From assembly GCA_020137815.1 (NCBI GenBank), contig CM035360.1:2508077-2572076 (forward strand): a DNA stretch of 64,000 bases. The letters are read 5' to 3'. Position 1 is the first letter of the stretch; each line of letters opens with the position of its first letter. The stretch comes from Hormiphora californensis. Its lineage: Eukaryota > Ctenophora > Tentaculata > Cydippida > Pleurobrachiidae. Position numbers and translations under genes: made by a program. Below the pieces are notes generated by a model, which was not told the origin of the DNA, searched no databases, and saw nothing but the letters and a program-made list of their open reading frames with translations. Shown here in pieces: positions 12,689 through 25,389 of this stretch.

Positions 12689-14966
12689 AATATGAATGGT
12701 GTAGCTAGTGAAAACTGACCACATAACCAAAAATCTCTTCTCAGGATTCAGTCTCGAGAATGATGTTGAGGTACTGAACTTGGATGAAGTTGACAATGGA
12801 GAGGCTATCAGACAATACGCTTACTGCCAGTATACTAAAGCACACAACCACAAATCCATTCCCAAGGTCTTCATCGGACAGAAGGTAATACAGCATGTGT
12901 CAGTTGTCATACTACCGCGTGGCCCAAATTAAAGGGAGGGTACGTTGGCCTTCTTTTCACCCAGAAGTTTAATTTCAATCACTCTGATATTTTGACACAA
13001 TGTCTGCATGGTTACTCATTCGAGGAATCCGAAGTTTCAAATCATAAAAGTTGAAAGTTCATTAATGAACTCAATTTTTCGTTTTTCGGGTTTTTTGAGG
13101 TTTTCTCTTGATTAAATTCGATTTTATTATTTAAAAAACCGCCATACAGTAGAGCAAGTATCAACAAATGGCAATCTGAATTTTTATTAAAATTGAATCA
13201 AGTTTAGTGGGTGAAATAAATTATTTAAAGATGATATTTTTTACCAAACATCGATTTTGACCTGTTTTGACCAGAAATCGGTAAATTCAGGCGCTTAAAA
13301 TCTGTACGGCCACTACACTTGATCAATTTTGATGTTAGTCGGAATTTAAGCTCTCTATCTTAAAATTCATTTTTCCGACTGGAATGAATCCTAAATGAAC
13401 TTGAAAACAGGAATGCTTTTTGGAACCGGAATTTCACAGTCGCCTTCGGGTATCGATTTACTTTCAAATGCGACTAATTTGAGCTCAATTAGACCACCAC
13501 AAGAGACACAGTGTCTAGTTATCTAACCCTAGGTTTGGTCATCTGACACCTAATGAGACGATAGCGTCATTACTAAGTGCCAATAAGCAGGTGTAACGGA
13601 CGAGTATCACGTATCACGTCTGCTAATGAGGATGGTGTACCGATACAGCATCCGTCAAAATGTAAGCTCTCTTGCTAACACGTCATAATTTGATGGGGAT
13701 CACATGACTTACCCTAGGCTTAGAAAACGGATCACTGTGATTCTTGTGGTGATCCAATTAAGCTCAAACTGGTCCCATTCGAAAGGAAATCGATAGCCAA
13801 ACAAATTTGTGAAATTTTGGTACCGAAATATGGTCCCATATTGGTATTCATTCAATGTTCATTCGGTTGAAAAAAATGAACTTTTATCCAGAGGGCTGAA
13901 ACTTCTGATTCCTCGAATGAGTAACCATGCAGACATTGTATCAAAATATCAGAGTGATTGAAATTAAACTTCTGGGTGAAAAGAAGGCCAACGTACCCTC
14001 CCTTTAATTTGGGCCACGCGGTATATGACTGTAATGTTGCGCACAGTTCGGCCCGGTTCTGAGAGGGCCGTCTTTTTTAGACATGTGGTCAGAGGATCGC
14101 TTGGTCGTTTGTCTATCAAATCGATTTATTCTAATTTTCTGCTCCTCTCCAGTTTGTTGGAGGTGGAAGTGAAACAAGGATGTTGTACTACACTGGCGAC
14201 GGAATCAACATGGCCAAGAAAATGGGCCTCATCAACTATACCATGTAAGAGTGATTTGTCATTTGTTGCGTCGTTGTGAGAGTGGTTGTTGCTCCTCCGC
14301 CAGACACTTACAAACAAAGCATTTCCATAGATCCCTGATATACACCTAGTTACCTAGTTACCTAGTTACCTAGTTACCCTCTACATATACGTGATGTATA
14401 AGGATGTGTAACATATATATGTTCCTTTATTCCAGGGCCCGGATCTACACCAAATTTGCTGCTATTGATTTTGTCGATGAGGGAAGGGAGAGGAGCGAGG
14501 GCAAAAAGTTCTTTGTTCTTTCAAAAGTTATTTGCCCCCACTGTCTCCAGGCTAAGAAATGCCTCGCGGAAGTCGGTGAGTTGTTTACCCAAACTCTAAA
14601 GGTTTGTTTCTATTCCGGATCTATTCGGTTCGCATTGAATATTGACCCAGTAGGAACAGTTCAACCCCCTCCCCCCAGGTATCCCTGATTCTGATATTGA
14701 GCTGTACGAGATTAACGATTTCTTGACTCACGATGAAATTAAGTCGTACAAAAAGCGACTAACTGGATCCCCCTACACTCCTTACCTTGCATACAATGGA
14801 AGGGTAGGTAGTTTGTAGAATTCCCATTACGACAACTTTTCTAATATGTTTCAATATATTTGACAAACTTTTTATTTTGGGGCCTTAATTTGATCCCATA
14901 TTTCAGACGTTGAAGAACCACAAGGAGCTCCAGGAGGCTACAGGATGTACCACCCCTGGATATTAA
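12227..14966 (+). CDS. secreted double-glutaredoxin-like protein (paralogue B)
   Basis: Exons 12227-12264, 12443-12603, 12745-12884, 14153-14244, 14436-14575, 14679-14803, 14907-14966 (756 nt, 251 aa, stop TAA). All introns are GT-AG and phases agree. Signal peptide MFKFVVFVAALASVYG. Domain 1 has VFIVGYTYCKYCKIAK (active site CKYC) and the glutaredoxin signature SIPKVFIGQKFVGG. Domain 2 has FFVLSKVICPHCLQAKK (CPHC) followed by PDSDIELYEINDF. The protein is therefore a secretory-pathway tandem glutaredoxin. It is divergent from paralogue A at 8637-10258. Intron 3 carries a 1.1-kb TA-flanked element. An ATTAAA lies at 14993-14998. Confidence 0.9.
12641..12684. repeat. (CT)n microsatellite
   Basis: CT run in intron 2 of the plus-strand glutaredoxin gene, about 60 bp upstream of the exon 3 acceptor. 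Confidence 0.95.
12915..14021. mobile_element. 1.1-kb TA-flanked element with about 130-bp terminal inverted repeats
   Basis: Termini CCGCGTGGCCCAAATTAAAG and its complement are flanked by TA on both sides (12913-12914 and 14022-14023). The inverted repeats extend about 130 bp (to about 13045 and from about 13893) and then fade. No transposase frame was seen. TA duplication and inverted ends fit a non-autonomous Tc1/mariner-type element. It sits wholly inside intron 3 of the plus-strand glutaredoxin gene. Confidence 0.85.
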
Positions 14967-16462
14967 AGAGCTGACTTCGGAAACATAATGAACATTAAAC
15001 AAGAAACTGAAGCTCATAAAAGTTAACTTATTGGTGTTCAAGTTTGAGTTATGAAACCGTTGTTTTATTGAATCGAATGGTTGCTATTGGAGGATTCAAC
15101 AGGGAAACTATTAACTTGTCCTTAGAGTGAGTCACTTATGACAGCCGTCCTTGGCCGACATCTGGATTTTGGGATTTATGGCCTGGTCCGGCCAACTTGA
15201 AGCACAGCCGCTGACTTCGTGCTGTGGTGTAGGGCGCGGAACAGTTTTTATGCAACAAGTACGACGCGCGCGCTCTACATCGTGGGAAATTTGACAGGCG
15301 TGGGAAAATATAAAAAATAAAAACAGGGTGCGACTCCGGATCTTGGCACGGTCGCGGTGTTCATGTTCCCATTCTCGGCTCATTTCTTTCACACTGTTGC
15401 CCAGCCCACCTCCTTCAAAATGGTAGTATCCGGAACCCAATCTGGCTCCCTATTCCCAACCAGCCAGACTATGTAGACAGCTGAGTCCAAAAAGAAGAAA
15501 CACATCGACTTAGTGAAGGTGCAGTTTTTTACTGCAAAATAGAAAGTTTGTATACATGTCACAAAAACATAGAATCTCTCAATCTCATCAGATACATTCT
15601 CACACACACTCAGATCTGTGGCGATAGGGAGATGGGCACCACGATATATCATCTTGTCTTTCCTTGAACAAATATCATCATATCTGGTCACAGAGATACT
15701 ACTTTTCAATATATTTCCATAACTCTTACATACTTTCAAGAAGTTGAATGGTTAACAAAATTAAATACTATTAAATAAACACAAAACAAATAGTATTACG
15801 TTAAACGTACTGTAGTGTAGCAGTTTTAACACACGCTTACTTAACATCTTTCTCATCTTAAAACATGCAAAAAATCATGTGAAGACACAGACACTCACAC
15901 ACAAGTATCATGACAGTAAACTCTCGATTTACTGGCGGCACCATCCCGATCTTAGCGCACTCTCGCAATTGAGAATCAAAACGGGGTCCGACAGACAGCA
16001 AATCACCAGAGTCACTGTTATAATATTAGCACAACCCAGGCCAGTATAATAGATAGAAACACCAAAGTATAAAATGTAGCAGAGCTTTATCCAACCCCTG
16101 ATAAAAAGTCGTGGTCTGATAACACCGCAGTATTAAACTCTAGAAAGCCCTAAAATAAATTTAAAGGGTGTTAAAAAATGTAGCACTATGTGTAAAAGAT
16201 AGCGGGTAGGTAAAAGTTAAGTCAATTAATTAATTAATTAATCTAAACTTTCCCTACCATCGCTTAGTAAAACCCTGTGTTGCACGCTAGAAGATGTTAA
16301 AATGGGATAAAAAGAAATAAAATGTATAAATATTGTGTAGGGGTATGGGGGCCGTACAATGTCCTTATTGTATGAACAACAGATTTGCAGTCTCACATGT
16401 TCTCAAGATTACTGCTTATATCAATTGTATATTGTTCTCATAAACACACAAGTTCTCAAAAT
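14967..16462. other. intergenic and 3' UTR sequence
   Basis: Contains the 3' end of the glutaredoxin gene and probably the 3' UTR of the minus-strand zinc-finger gene. A CpG-rich patch at about 15210-15390 precedes a plus-strand ATG at 15419. That ATG opens an 18-codon frame (MVVSGTQSGSLFPTSQTM), then TAG, then a coding-like AESKKKKHIDLVK ending at a donor-like gtgcag. No further exon was found, so it is not called as a gene. Confidence 0.35.
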
Positions 16463-18608
16463 CTATTGTATTGTTCGGACAGGAACCTGTCTCGGCCTCT
16501 GGGCTCTCCGTCTCTGTTCCTGAAGGTTCTGGTGACTGCACATAAAGAGACCCACACAGGCCACCTTGTAACATATATCCATCATCACGCTGACATACTG
16601 CCCCAGATCGGCAGTCATGTTCAATCGGGCGGTGTGGACTAGAGATACCCGGGCACCCGTTAGAGCGATCACCTCTTGGACGGGTGAGCGGGGATAACAG
16701 GGCATTGGTCGGGTTATCTCCCCGCGGAGTGGGGAGGGAGGTGGGAGGGTGATGGTGGGTGATTCGAGGCTGCTACAGTCACTGCTGCTGGAGGAGGATG
16801 GGCGTCTTCCGTAGGGGCTGTCCCGGACCCATCGGCCACGGGGCATGTCAACCGTTAACTGAGGAGATTTGGTGTTAACTAACCATTTGGTGTTAACTAA
16901 CCATTTACACACTATATCCCTCTAATACAACCCATATTCAAGTTTCCATTTCTACCCCTCTAGCTCTCGAAGCTGTAACCCGTCTTATACAATAATTTAA
17001 TTAATTAATTCAATTAATTAAACTCACCTTCATATTAGCTCCCTCATGAATGTTCATATGTTTCCTCCGGCTGCTGACGTGCCCAAATGCCTTGCCACAG
17101 ATATGACACGCATACGGTCTCTCTCCTGTATGGACCCTCATGTGCTGTTTTAGATTGCTTGATACAGAGAACTGTTTGCCGCAACCGGGCTCTGGGCACC
17201 TGAAAAATGGACCGGGTTAGGGATCACATGAGGCGGTAGTTAACCATCAATTCCTCTTTCTGTCTCTCTTTCTATATTCCTATCGCTCTCTCTCCCCTCT
17301 CTCCCTGTCTATGTTAAACTCAAAGTGGTGTGATTTTGACGACGTGTTATCAGCAGGGTGGAATTGACCCTACTGCATTTAGTATTGACCCGGTGCCTGG
17401 TCAATAAAGTACGGTACCAGACTACCACTAGGCACCGTCACCTCCCGGGGTGTCCTGTACTGTGGACGATAAGAGCACTGCCTACTAAATCTGTTCTAGC
17501 GGCCCAGTGACAAATTGCCTTGGAAGGGCGGGTTTTAGATAATTTAGAATTTAGATAAAACTGCTGATTTCCAGTATCTACTGCAGAACAGATTGGAAAT
17601 TTAATTATTTTTCAATTCTCCTTCCAACTGGACTTTTTGGCATTTTGTACTTTCAGGGGGGGGGGGGGGGGGGGGTCGAAGAAGAAGAAGGGGGGGTCTG
17701 TTGTGGGGCGGTCCCCAATCAATACCAAATATGGGGGTCGGGAAAGAATGGAAGGAATTGATTGAAAGACCCCAGAGAAACGAACAATTTTCCCCGTCTA
17801 GTGTCTGACTGTGGTCTGGCTAGAAATCCTGTCTTTTTTATCTAACAGGTTTTTTGGAGACAGTGTCAGGCGATTCAACAAGTTTTCTAAACATAACGAC
17901 TATCTTACTAGTCTTGTGATATAAATTAGATTAGCCCTGCCTGTACATAACTGTCCGTATTACATGTGACTGAAAAGAGACGGAAAAAAAGATAAAAATT
18001 TCAGCCCTAACCTAGAATTCTAGTTGAGCCCCCCCCCCCCCCCGGCCGGGTGAGGTAGTGAGTAGTGTGCGAGCAGATGCTGTAGGTTTGACAATAGAAA
18101 ATATCGTGATCTAATTATGTAACTAATATTTAATCACTCTCTCAAACATCTTGTTACTATTAGATTTGCTATTAAAACTCTTCTATAAACCCCCTAAAAA
18201 CAACTTACGTGAAAGGGCGCTCTCCCGTATGAACCCTCATGTGACGCTTTAGGTTGGCCAAATCTGAAAACTCCTTCTGACAACTCTCGTGGGTGCATCG
18301 GAACGGTCTGAAAGGGGGGGGGGGTGTGCGAGTTGTTGTAATTTAACAATAAACTTAGGGCGACATAGAGAGTGAGAGGAAGACACTGATAGAGGAAAGA
18401 AGACAGAGGAAAAGAGATATATTACCTTTCTCCAGTATGTGTCCTCACATGTGTCCTAAGGTGATCTGACTTGGCAAATGACCGCTGACACCCAAAATGG
18501 GGACATTTGAATTTCTTTACGGCTGGTTTTGCGGTCTTGTATGTTGAGAAGGCCGAGTCTCCGACTAACATCTGGGGCACTTCTAGTAGACCCGGTGGTA
18601 TTTGCATG
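16463..18608 (-). CDS. C2H2 zinc-finger protein, four fingers, 5' incomplete
   Basis: Exons in transcript order: 18608-18426, 18307-18209, 17199-17028, 16858-16463 (stop TAG at 16465-16463). Phases agree across all three introns. Four fingers: three of C-x4-C type ([60 protein letters not shown]) and a final C-x2-C finger ([18 protein letters not shown]), joined by TGER(P) linkers. The C-terminal exon is Ser/Pro-rich and then Arg-rich, with no known domain. The sequence indicates a nuclear DNA-binding protein. The subfamily was not recognised. The first exon found starts with one leftover base before ATG (18607), so either that ATG is the start or a 5' exon lies upstream. Eighteen-bp tandem repeats (16869-16904) abut the acceptor of the last exon. 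Confidence 0.85.
16869..16904 (-). repeat. 18-bp tandem duplication at a 3' splice site
   Basis: Two exact copies of ttggtgttaactaaccat lie 10 bp upstream (transcript sense) of the acceptor of the last zinc-finger exon. On the transcript strand each copy carries a TTAAC motif that could serve as a branch point. Confidence 0.8.
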
Positions 18609-19583
18609 CTGGAGGGAAGAATGGGGTTATTGATATTGTGACACAGTACATGGTAGCAATAGTTGTACAAGAGCTAAACCAAATGATTTAAAAATTAAAA
18701 CTTTGTCTAACTCCCAGTCACAATAAAAGCAAAATCAACACATAAAGAACTGGGGATGAAGACAAAAGGGTGCTGTATTATTGCACTGCCAAAAAAGATT
18801 CGATTCGGGCAGGGTAAAACATTAAAACCAAGGCAGGGGAATAGCTAATTCTAAATCTTACTGCATGTGTAGGCTAGAAAATCGGGGTGCACAAAATCAC
18901 ACAAAAACCACTGTCAATCTCTAGGTGTATTTTAAATATTCCCACCATCTCTGATTTGTGGTCTCCCCCCCCCCCCCTTCGTAGCGCACTGTCTGCACTC
19001 TGCACCAAAAATTAGGACGGAGCAAGATGAGAGAGGGGTGCAGCAAAATTAAAGGCAGGGTAATAATAATATACAGTGAGGGACAGTGAGGGACCCCCAC
19101 TGGGGGTCGCGTTATATACGTCAGTGCCCTCTTGTGTGCGGGATACGTCAGTGCCCTCTTATGTGCGGGAGTGGGATACGTCAGTCTAAGTTCGGTCATT
19201 GTTTTAACAATCGAAAAGATAAGATTAGAAATTAAGGCTGTAATTCTAGGATAAATATACGTAATGTAAGGTGTAATGTGAGAAGTAATTTGGCAATAAT
19301 TAATCTAAATCTAATAATATAATTCAAGAAGGCTACGACATCAACTCCTACTTGTACTTTAATGGTTAGCTCAGAGCACTGACTCCTAACCGGCAGTTCA
19401 ATAGTGACAAAGACCTCTCAACCGGCATGGTGACAAAGACCACTCTCTCTCTCTCTCTCTCTCTCTAGTATCGAAGAGGTCGTTATGACATGTCTCCTTT
19501 CCCAGAGATGTGATATATTTGGGTGACGAGGAACCTAGACAACAACAAGAAATCCACGTGGTTATTATCTCAGTATACAGGGG

Positions 19584-19586
<3 letters not shown>

Positions 19587-19649
<63 letters not shown>
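19587..19649. repeat. (CT)n microsatellite
   Basis: Pure CT run; overlapping Ser/Leu ORFs are artefacts. Confidence 0.97.
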
Positions 19650-19653
<4 letters not shown>

Positions 19654-20323
19654 CACACGTGCTCCATTGTCTTGTTTCACGTGGATTCGACAACACACAC
19701 GTGCCCTGCGATTACAGTGTTGTTTGAGAGACTGCATCACTAACGAGGCACTATCACGAGGAATGCAGATTAGGCGACTAAATTAGGAGCTATACTAGTT
19801 ACTGGTATTAGTTACTGTACCATTCAATAGTGGTTACTATGGTTACTGTTAGCGCTACTACTGACAGTGGTTACTATGATTACTGTTAGCTCTACTACTG
19901 ACAGTGGTTACTATGGTTACTGCAGCTGTACCCAAGAGCACTCTTCAGTAAATAGGGCAAACAATATTGAACGAAACTACCGTCAAGTTAAAATAAATAT
20001 AAAAGAACAACAGTCCACAAAATGAATGCTGAATTCATTCTGAATCTAGAACCACCGAAATGACAGTGAGCTGCCCCCTTTTGAAGGCACCGCTACACCA
20101 TGACCTGACCCCCCATGACAGCGCATCTAGTTTTCTTATCTATACATTCTCTCTTTTTCTCTATCCCTTTATCTTCCAGGAATTCTTGTCTTGTCAGTGC
20201 CCCAATTAGACACAAAATCAAATCATTTGTTATCTATAAATCTCAGAAAAGCAAGCAACGCGACAGGCTACTACTCGCGAGGTAAAATCAATGAGAGAGA
20301 AATGAAACCTGTGACCAATGACC

Positions 20324-20460
<137 letters not shown>

Positions 20461-21103
20461 GTGAGAGAGAAGGGCTTGCTAGGGTAGATAGAACGATTAA
20501 GTCATGTGAGATTAGAAAGTGTGCCCACGGTTTTCGCAGAAACAGCCATGGATTTTCAGGAAAGAATCGGTGGTAAATTTTCTAATTTATCGTATTTTTG
20601 AGACGCGTGAGATTTTACAGTACAGGGCTGAATCACGTGACAAAAAAAGGGAATCACGCGACTGGTATAAAGAATTTGATAATGAAGTGTCCGTTAATTT
20701 CACAACTCTGTGATGAGACCTATTATCGGATTGGGACCCTTTAGGGGCGAGGTTGGGGGCTAGTCATCTTGACAAGATCCTCTCTCTCACTCTCACCCCT
20801 CTCTCTCCCTCTCTCTCCCTCTCTCTCCTTGTTTCACAACAGTATGCAATACAATGAGTCATTAAAAAAGAGCTGCGTCAGTACACGTGGTTCCTATATC
20901 TTTTTAATCCTTGCCCCACCCATTGTCAGCCCATGTGGACAAGATGGAGGGGGCTGTGATGGAGAGGGGGGCTGTGATGGAGAGGGGGCTGTGATGGAGG
21001 GGTGCATACAGGCAGTTATATAACCCTCAATAACTAGTTGTTGAGGGTGTCCTCGTGGACTCGACCATGCCCGTAGCACTCTGTTTGTCCCACGCTGTTT
21101 TTA

Positions 21104-21106
<3 letters not shown>

Positions 21107-21141
<35 letters not shown>

Positions 21142-21145
21142 TATA

Positions 21146-21220
<75 letters not shown>

Positions 21221-21262
21221 ACACTATATCTTTCTCTCTCTATCTTTCTCTCACTCTCTCCC
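21107..21262. repeat. (CT)n array with repeated interruptions
   Basis: CT tracts separated by two copies of a cacactatatctttctctc-type interruption, suggesting a local duplication of the interrupted tract. Confidence 0.93.
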
Positions 21263-21639
21263 TCTCTATCACGCTAGTCATAAGCCCTACCCGCCAATTG
21301 ACTACAGACTTGGTACTACTCGACTTGCTTTTCCCATTTTCAACAAGGGGACAAGAACAGCTTAAGGGCACTAATTACCAACTAATTATACAATCAAATA
21401 ATTTCCTAGCTAATTAGCTTCTTTGCAGGAATATGAAAACAGTTCCTGTCACTATAAAAACTTGGATATAATATGTTTTACCCTGTTACTCAACAAGTAT
21501 AGCCTGATAATTATGCTGCTATAACAATAATACTGTGGCGATGACAAAGCTAAACATCAACGCTCTAATTTTTAGCGAAACATAGGGGAAAATTTTCCCC
21601 GTGAGAAATTAATTTTTTGGTTTAAAGTGGGAAACGGAA

Positions 21640-22360
21640 AATGGAAATGGCCGAAAACCCTTTTAAAAATTTTTAAAAATTCTACCCTTTTTCCCCCTTT
21701 TCTTTTTCCCCTTTTCTTTTCCCCTTTTTCCCTTCCCCCTTTTCTTTTCCCCTTTTCCCCCTTTTCCTTCCCCCCCCCTTCCCCCCCCCCCCTTTTTTTT
21801 TCCCCCCCCTTTCCCCCCCTTTTTCCCTTCCCTCTCCCCCCTTCCCTTTTCCACTCAAAAAGGGAAAGGGGGGGGAAGTCCCTTTAATTCTTCCCCCTCC
21901 CCAATTAAACCCCCCCAAAAACTATTTGATTCGTTCAAAATGTTAAAGGGTGGTCCCCCTGGTATGGGTTTTTTCCCCCCCATTTGACAATTAGGAAAAA
22001 CCCACCAAATTTAAAAAAAAAGGGGAAAAAATTTTCCAAAATCGTTATAACATCATACTTTTCCCGTTCAAAAAAACCCCCAATGGGGGGGGGAAAACCC
22101 TTTTGGGGACGGGAATTGGGGAGGAGAGAGAGAGAGGGGAAAAGAGAAGAGATTAGAGAGAGGGAGAGAGGAGAAAAGGAAAAGAGAGAGAGAGAAAATT
22201 AAATTAAAAAACAAAACTTAAAAATTAAATAAAACAAGATTAAACCCCAACCCCCCCCCCCCAAATAAAAAAATTTTTCCCCAAAGGGGAAAAAAAAAAA
22301 ACCCACAAAAAAGTCACCCCCTTTTGGGATTGTAAACCCCAAAGGGCCCCCCCCCCAAAG
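21640..22360. other. homopolymer-block region, probable low-quality sequence
   Basis: About 700 bp consists largely of adjoining runs of one base (T, C, A and G blocks of 4-14). This differs from the rest of the window, where simple sequence is dinucleotide-based. It resembles poorly resolved consensus or compressed reads rather than biology. ORFs here (Pro/Phe/Gly-rich) should be ignored. Confidence 0.55.
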
Positions 22361-22485
22361 GGGCATGTAGAAGATACGATATAGACTCAGTTATCTGAAC
22401 AAGCAGTCCCCTTACACCAAGTGGTGATGTTCCCATTCTGGGTTAGGAAGCCTTCCATGAGGTTTCTATACACGTGACACGCTTT

Positions 22486-22518
<33 letters not shown>

Positions 22519-24369
22519 GAGGAGAGTGGGGGAGGAAGAGGGGAAAGAGAGTGAGAGAGAGAAGAGGGGAGAGGGGAAAGAGAGGGGAGAGAGAGAGGAG
22601 AGAGAGAAAAAAAAAAGGGAAAGGGGCCCCCTGGAAAAAAAGACTGTCAAATTCAACGGGGTCTTAACTGCGATTAACCCGCCCGCGCCCTTCCTCAACT
22701 TTTAACGGCAATTAAAATACATGGGTAATTGGACAAGCTTATGCTGGCTTGTTTTCAGAGCCCTAATTACGTCATTTTGTGATTGTGAAACCATCACCAA
22801 TCTTGGCCATCCCTAACTCTATAGCCTATATTGATCTCAAACAGTCATTAGCAGCATGTTTATATCCATGAATTGCCTCAACTTTTTAACAACTTCAGAC
22901 CGTGGTAATCCCCTAATTATATAATTACCCAGGTCTGCCCGTGGATGGGGCCCAGGGGCGCACTCACACGAGCCTCAGTACACACGAGCCCTGTGCAGTA
23001 ATATACAGCAACATATATCAACCTCATGACATACCGGCACAATATATTGCACCTCCCCCCTCTACTACTACTACCCCTCACTCACCCAAACAGCCCTAAG
23101 GACCACTGCCACGTTCACTAATGTGTTCCCAGTAATGTTCCCACAATAAAATTGAGGGAGTTTGGTTTTATATATAATATTTCAAATGGGATGCCGCTTG
23201 ATTTATTATCGCCAACAAGACTTATCGGAAGGATGGCATGGCGGCATCGGGCCTGATGGTAAAGGCACAATATGTGCAGTACGGTCAACATACACAGAGC
23301 TTTTCAAAAGAATTTTGTAGATCCAGTGAATAAAATGGCAAAACTAGATCAATGACTAGGCCTAGCTAGGCGTGGCTATATTGAACTAGTTACATATTGC
23401 GATTATATGCTGTCCAATTCTAACACATTTAACAAAGTCATCTGTAGAACAGTTGTTGGAGGACCTGCAGCTCTTTATATATTGCTCAAGAAGGGAACGT
23501 GGTCAGGTAGTCGAGGGTACTTAATGGAAACTAACTGTGTTGTGCATACCTGAGTTATGTTTAAACTCTTCTAGGCTCAATAAGTTCTGTGTAATCTTTA
23601 GCTTCTGCACTCTGCAGAATCAAGAAACTGGTGAAGGTCGACAGAATTATTACTTAGTTGGACCTCGATTTACCGGCCCCCGATTTACAAAACCCTTTCC
23701 CCCGGTAAATCGGAGTCCGAGGGGTTTGAAGCTGTTAAAACAAAATAGTTAGCTCTAGTTTCATAACCGGGTAACACCTTTTGTAACACATTGTAGTCAC
23801 TGTGTCAGTAGCAACACATATAATATAGGTTCCAACTAGTAACACATTATGTAGGTTCCTAGTCGATAGAAGACGGCTTTGTAACCCTTCTTTTGTGAAA
23901 GAGGTTCGAGTAATGCAACACACATGCAGATTGCAGGTTCGAGTAATGCAGCACGCATAGGTTCCTATCGCCATATAGGTCACACTTGTTTAACAAACAC
24001 ACGGTAAACTAATTCCTTAACGATATAAACACTAACTAGAGTCAGAGAGCATGAATCATGAGTGAGTCAGCGACCATGAATAGTGAGCCCTTATAGTGAG
24101 ATAAACTTTAGTGCGTGAATAATGAGCCCTTATAGTGAGATAAACTTTAGTGCGTGAATAATGAGCCCTGATGGTAAATCATGAGTCCTGAGTGAGTTAA
24201 TTAAGGAACTGTGAGCCCCTGCGTGTCCCTTGAATCAAGGGGCACGCAGGGCCTTGATCAAATATGAGCTAGAAATCAAGGACATTATGGCCTCACTATA
24301 CATAACGAGCAGTGAGATTGCTGACTCCCACGCTCTTATTATTATAATATGACCAGGAGCAACTGATTA
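22361..24369. other. intergenic, no gene recognised
   Basis: Contains a degenerate GA-rich stretch (22490-22620), a pogo-like hairpin (23657-23722) and, at about 24076-24166, two copies of a unit around gtgaataatgagcccttata. No splice-consistent coding frame was found. Confidence 0.45.
23657..23722. mobile_element. short pogo/Tigger-like hairpin, degenerate copy
   Basis: Inverted ends related to GGACCCCGATTTACCGG and its complement. Member of a family also seen at 38059, 44294 and 47173. This copy has diverged. Confidence 0.6.
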
Positions 24370-24650
24370 GGGGACAATAACTCAGCAACTTTGACCAAAC
24401 TAGTCACCATGGTTACAATGAGGGACAATAACTCAGCACCCCTCCCAACCTGGTCACCATGGTTACAATAAGGGACAACAACTCAGCACACCTCCCAACC
24501 TGGTCACCATGGTTACAATGAGGGACAATAACTCAGCGACCCTCCCAACCTGGTCACCATGGTTACAATGAGGGACAATAACTCAGCACCCCTCCCAACC
24601 TGGTCACCATGGTTACAATGAGGGACAATAACTCAGCGACCCTCCCAAAT
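24370..24650. repeat. 50-bp tandem repeat, about 5.6 copies
   Basis: Units of agggacaataactcagcacc followed by cctcccaacctggtcaccat and ggttacaatg, nearly identical apart from the first. No coding role seen. Confidence 0.93.
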
Positions 24651-24674
24651 CTTACATTGAAAAGTTAGAACTAG

Positions 24675-25389
24675 GGTAGAAAGGGGTAAAATGGCACACG
24701 GGGTAAAATGGCACATGTATGGGGTAAAATGGTCCTAGTTATTACATGTAGTCACGTGACTTTTTCTCCAGCGGAGACCTGCTCGTTCTGTTCCGAATTT
24801 TTGCTTTAAAACTGCTGTAATTTCTGTTTGAGTTGGCCGATTTTAATTTTGCAAAAACTGCCAGTTAGGGTTTTTATCCTTCTAAAACTTGGTATAAAAA
24901 TTTTTCAAAAAACCCACTATTAAATTGTCAAATTAGTCAAACTGGGGTAAAATGGTTCACCCTCGCTGGGGTAAAATGGTTCACCCTGGGACCAATGAAA
25001 TCGAGCCTCCAATACCACGTGATACCAACTGGGGTAAAATGGTCCAGCACACTGGGGTAAAATGGTCCAGCAGAACAGAAATTACTGAAGATAACATGGA
25101 CCATTTTACCCCAGTGCTCTAACAACACCAGGCACGTGATAAAAATCGAGCAATGCTATTGGCTGGACCATTTTACCCCAGTGCAAAATTTCCAAAAAAA
25201 GCCCTACCAAACTTTTTGAATTGATTAATTAAGCTATTAAATAAAATTTTCAGATTTTAAAATTTAGCTCGTCTGAAAGGAAAACGTTTCATTGGATAGC
25301 CTATATAATTTTTTTTCTTCTTGCTGTATAAATTGAGTATTTTAGAACCTAAAACGTTAGAAAGTGTGCCATTTTACCCCTTTCTACCC
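24675..25389. mobile_element. 715-bp TA-flanked MITE with iterated subterminal motif
   Basis: Termini GGGTAGAAAGGGGTAAAATG and the complement at 25370-25389, both flanked by TA (24673-24674, 25390-25391). The motif GGGGTAAAATGG occurs many times inside, forward near the left end and inverted near the right. No transposase frame. It fits a non-autonomous Tc1/mariner-like element; the iterated motif may be a transposase-binding site. Confidence 0.85.

Noticed and set aside
21627-22202. Pro/Phe-rich and Gly/Lys-rich ORFs
   Set aside because: They lie in the homopolymer-block region, probably low-quality sequence.
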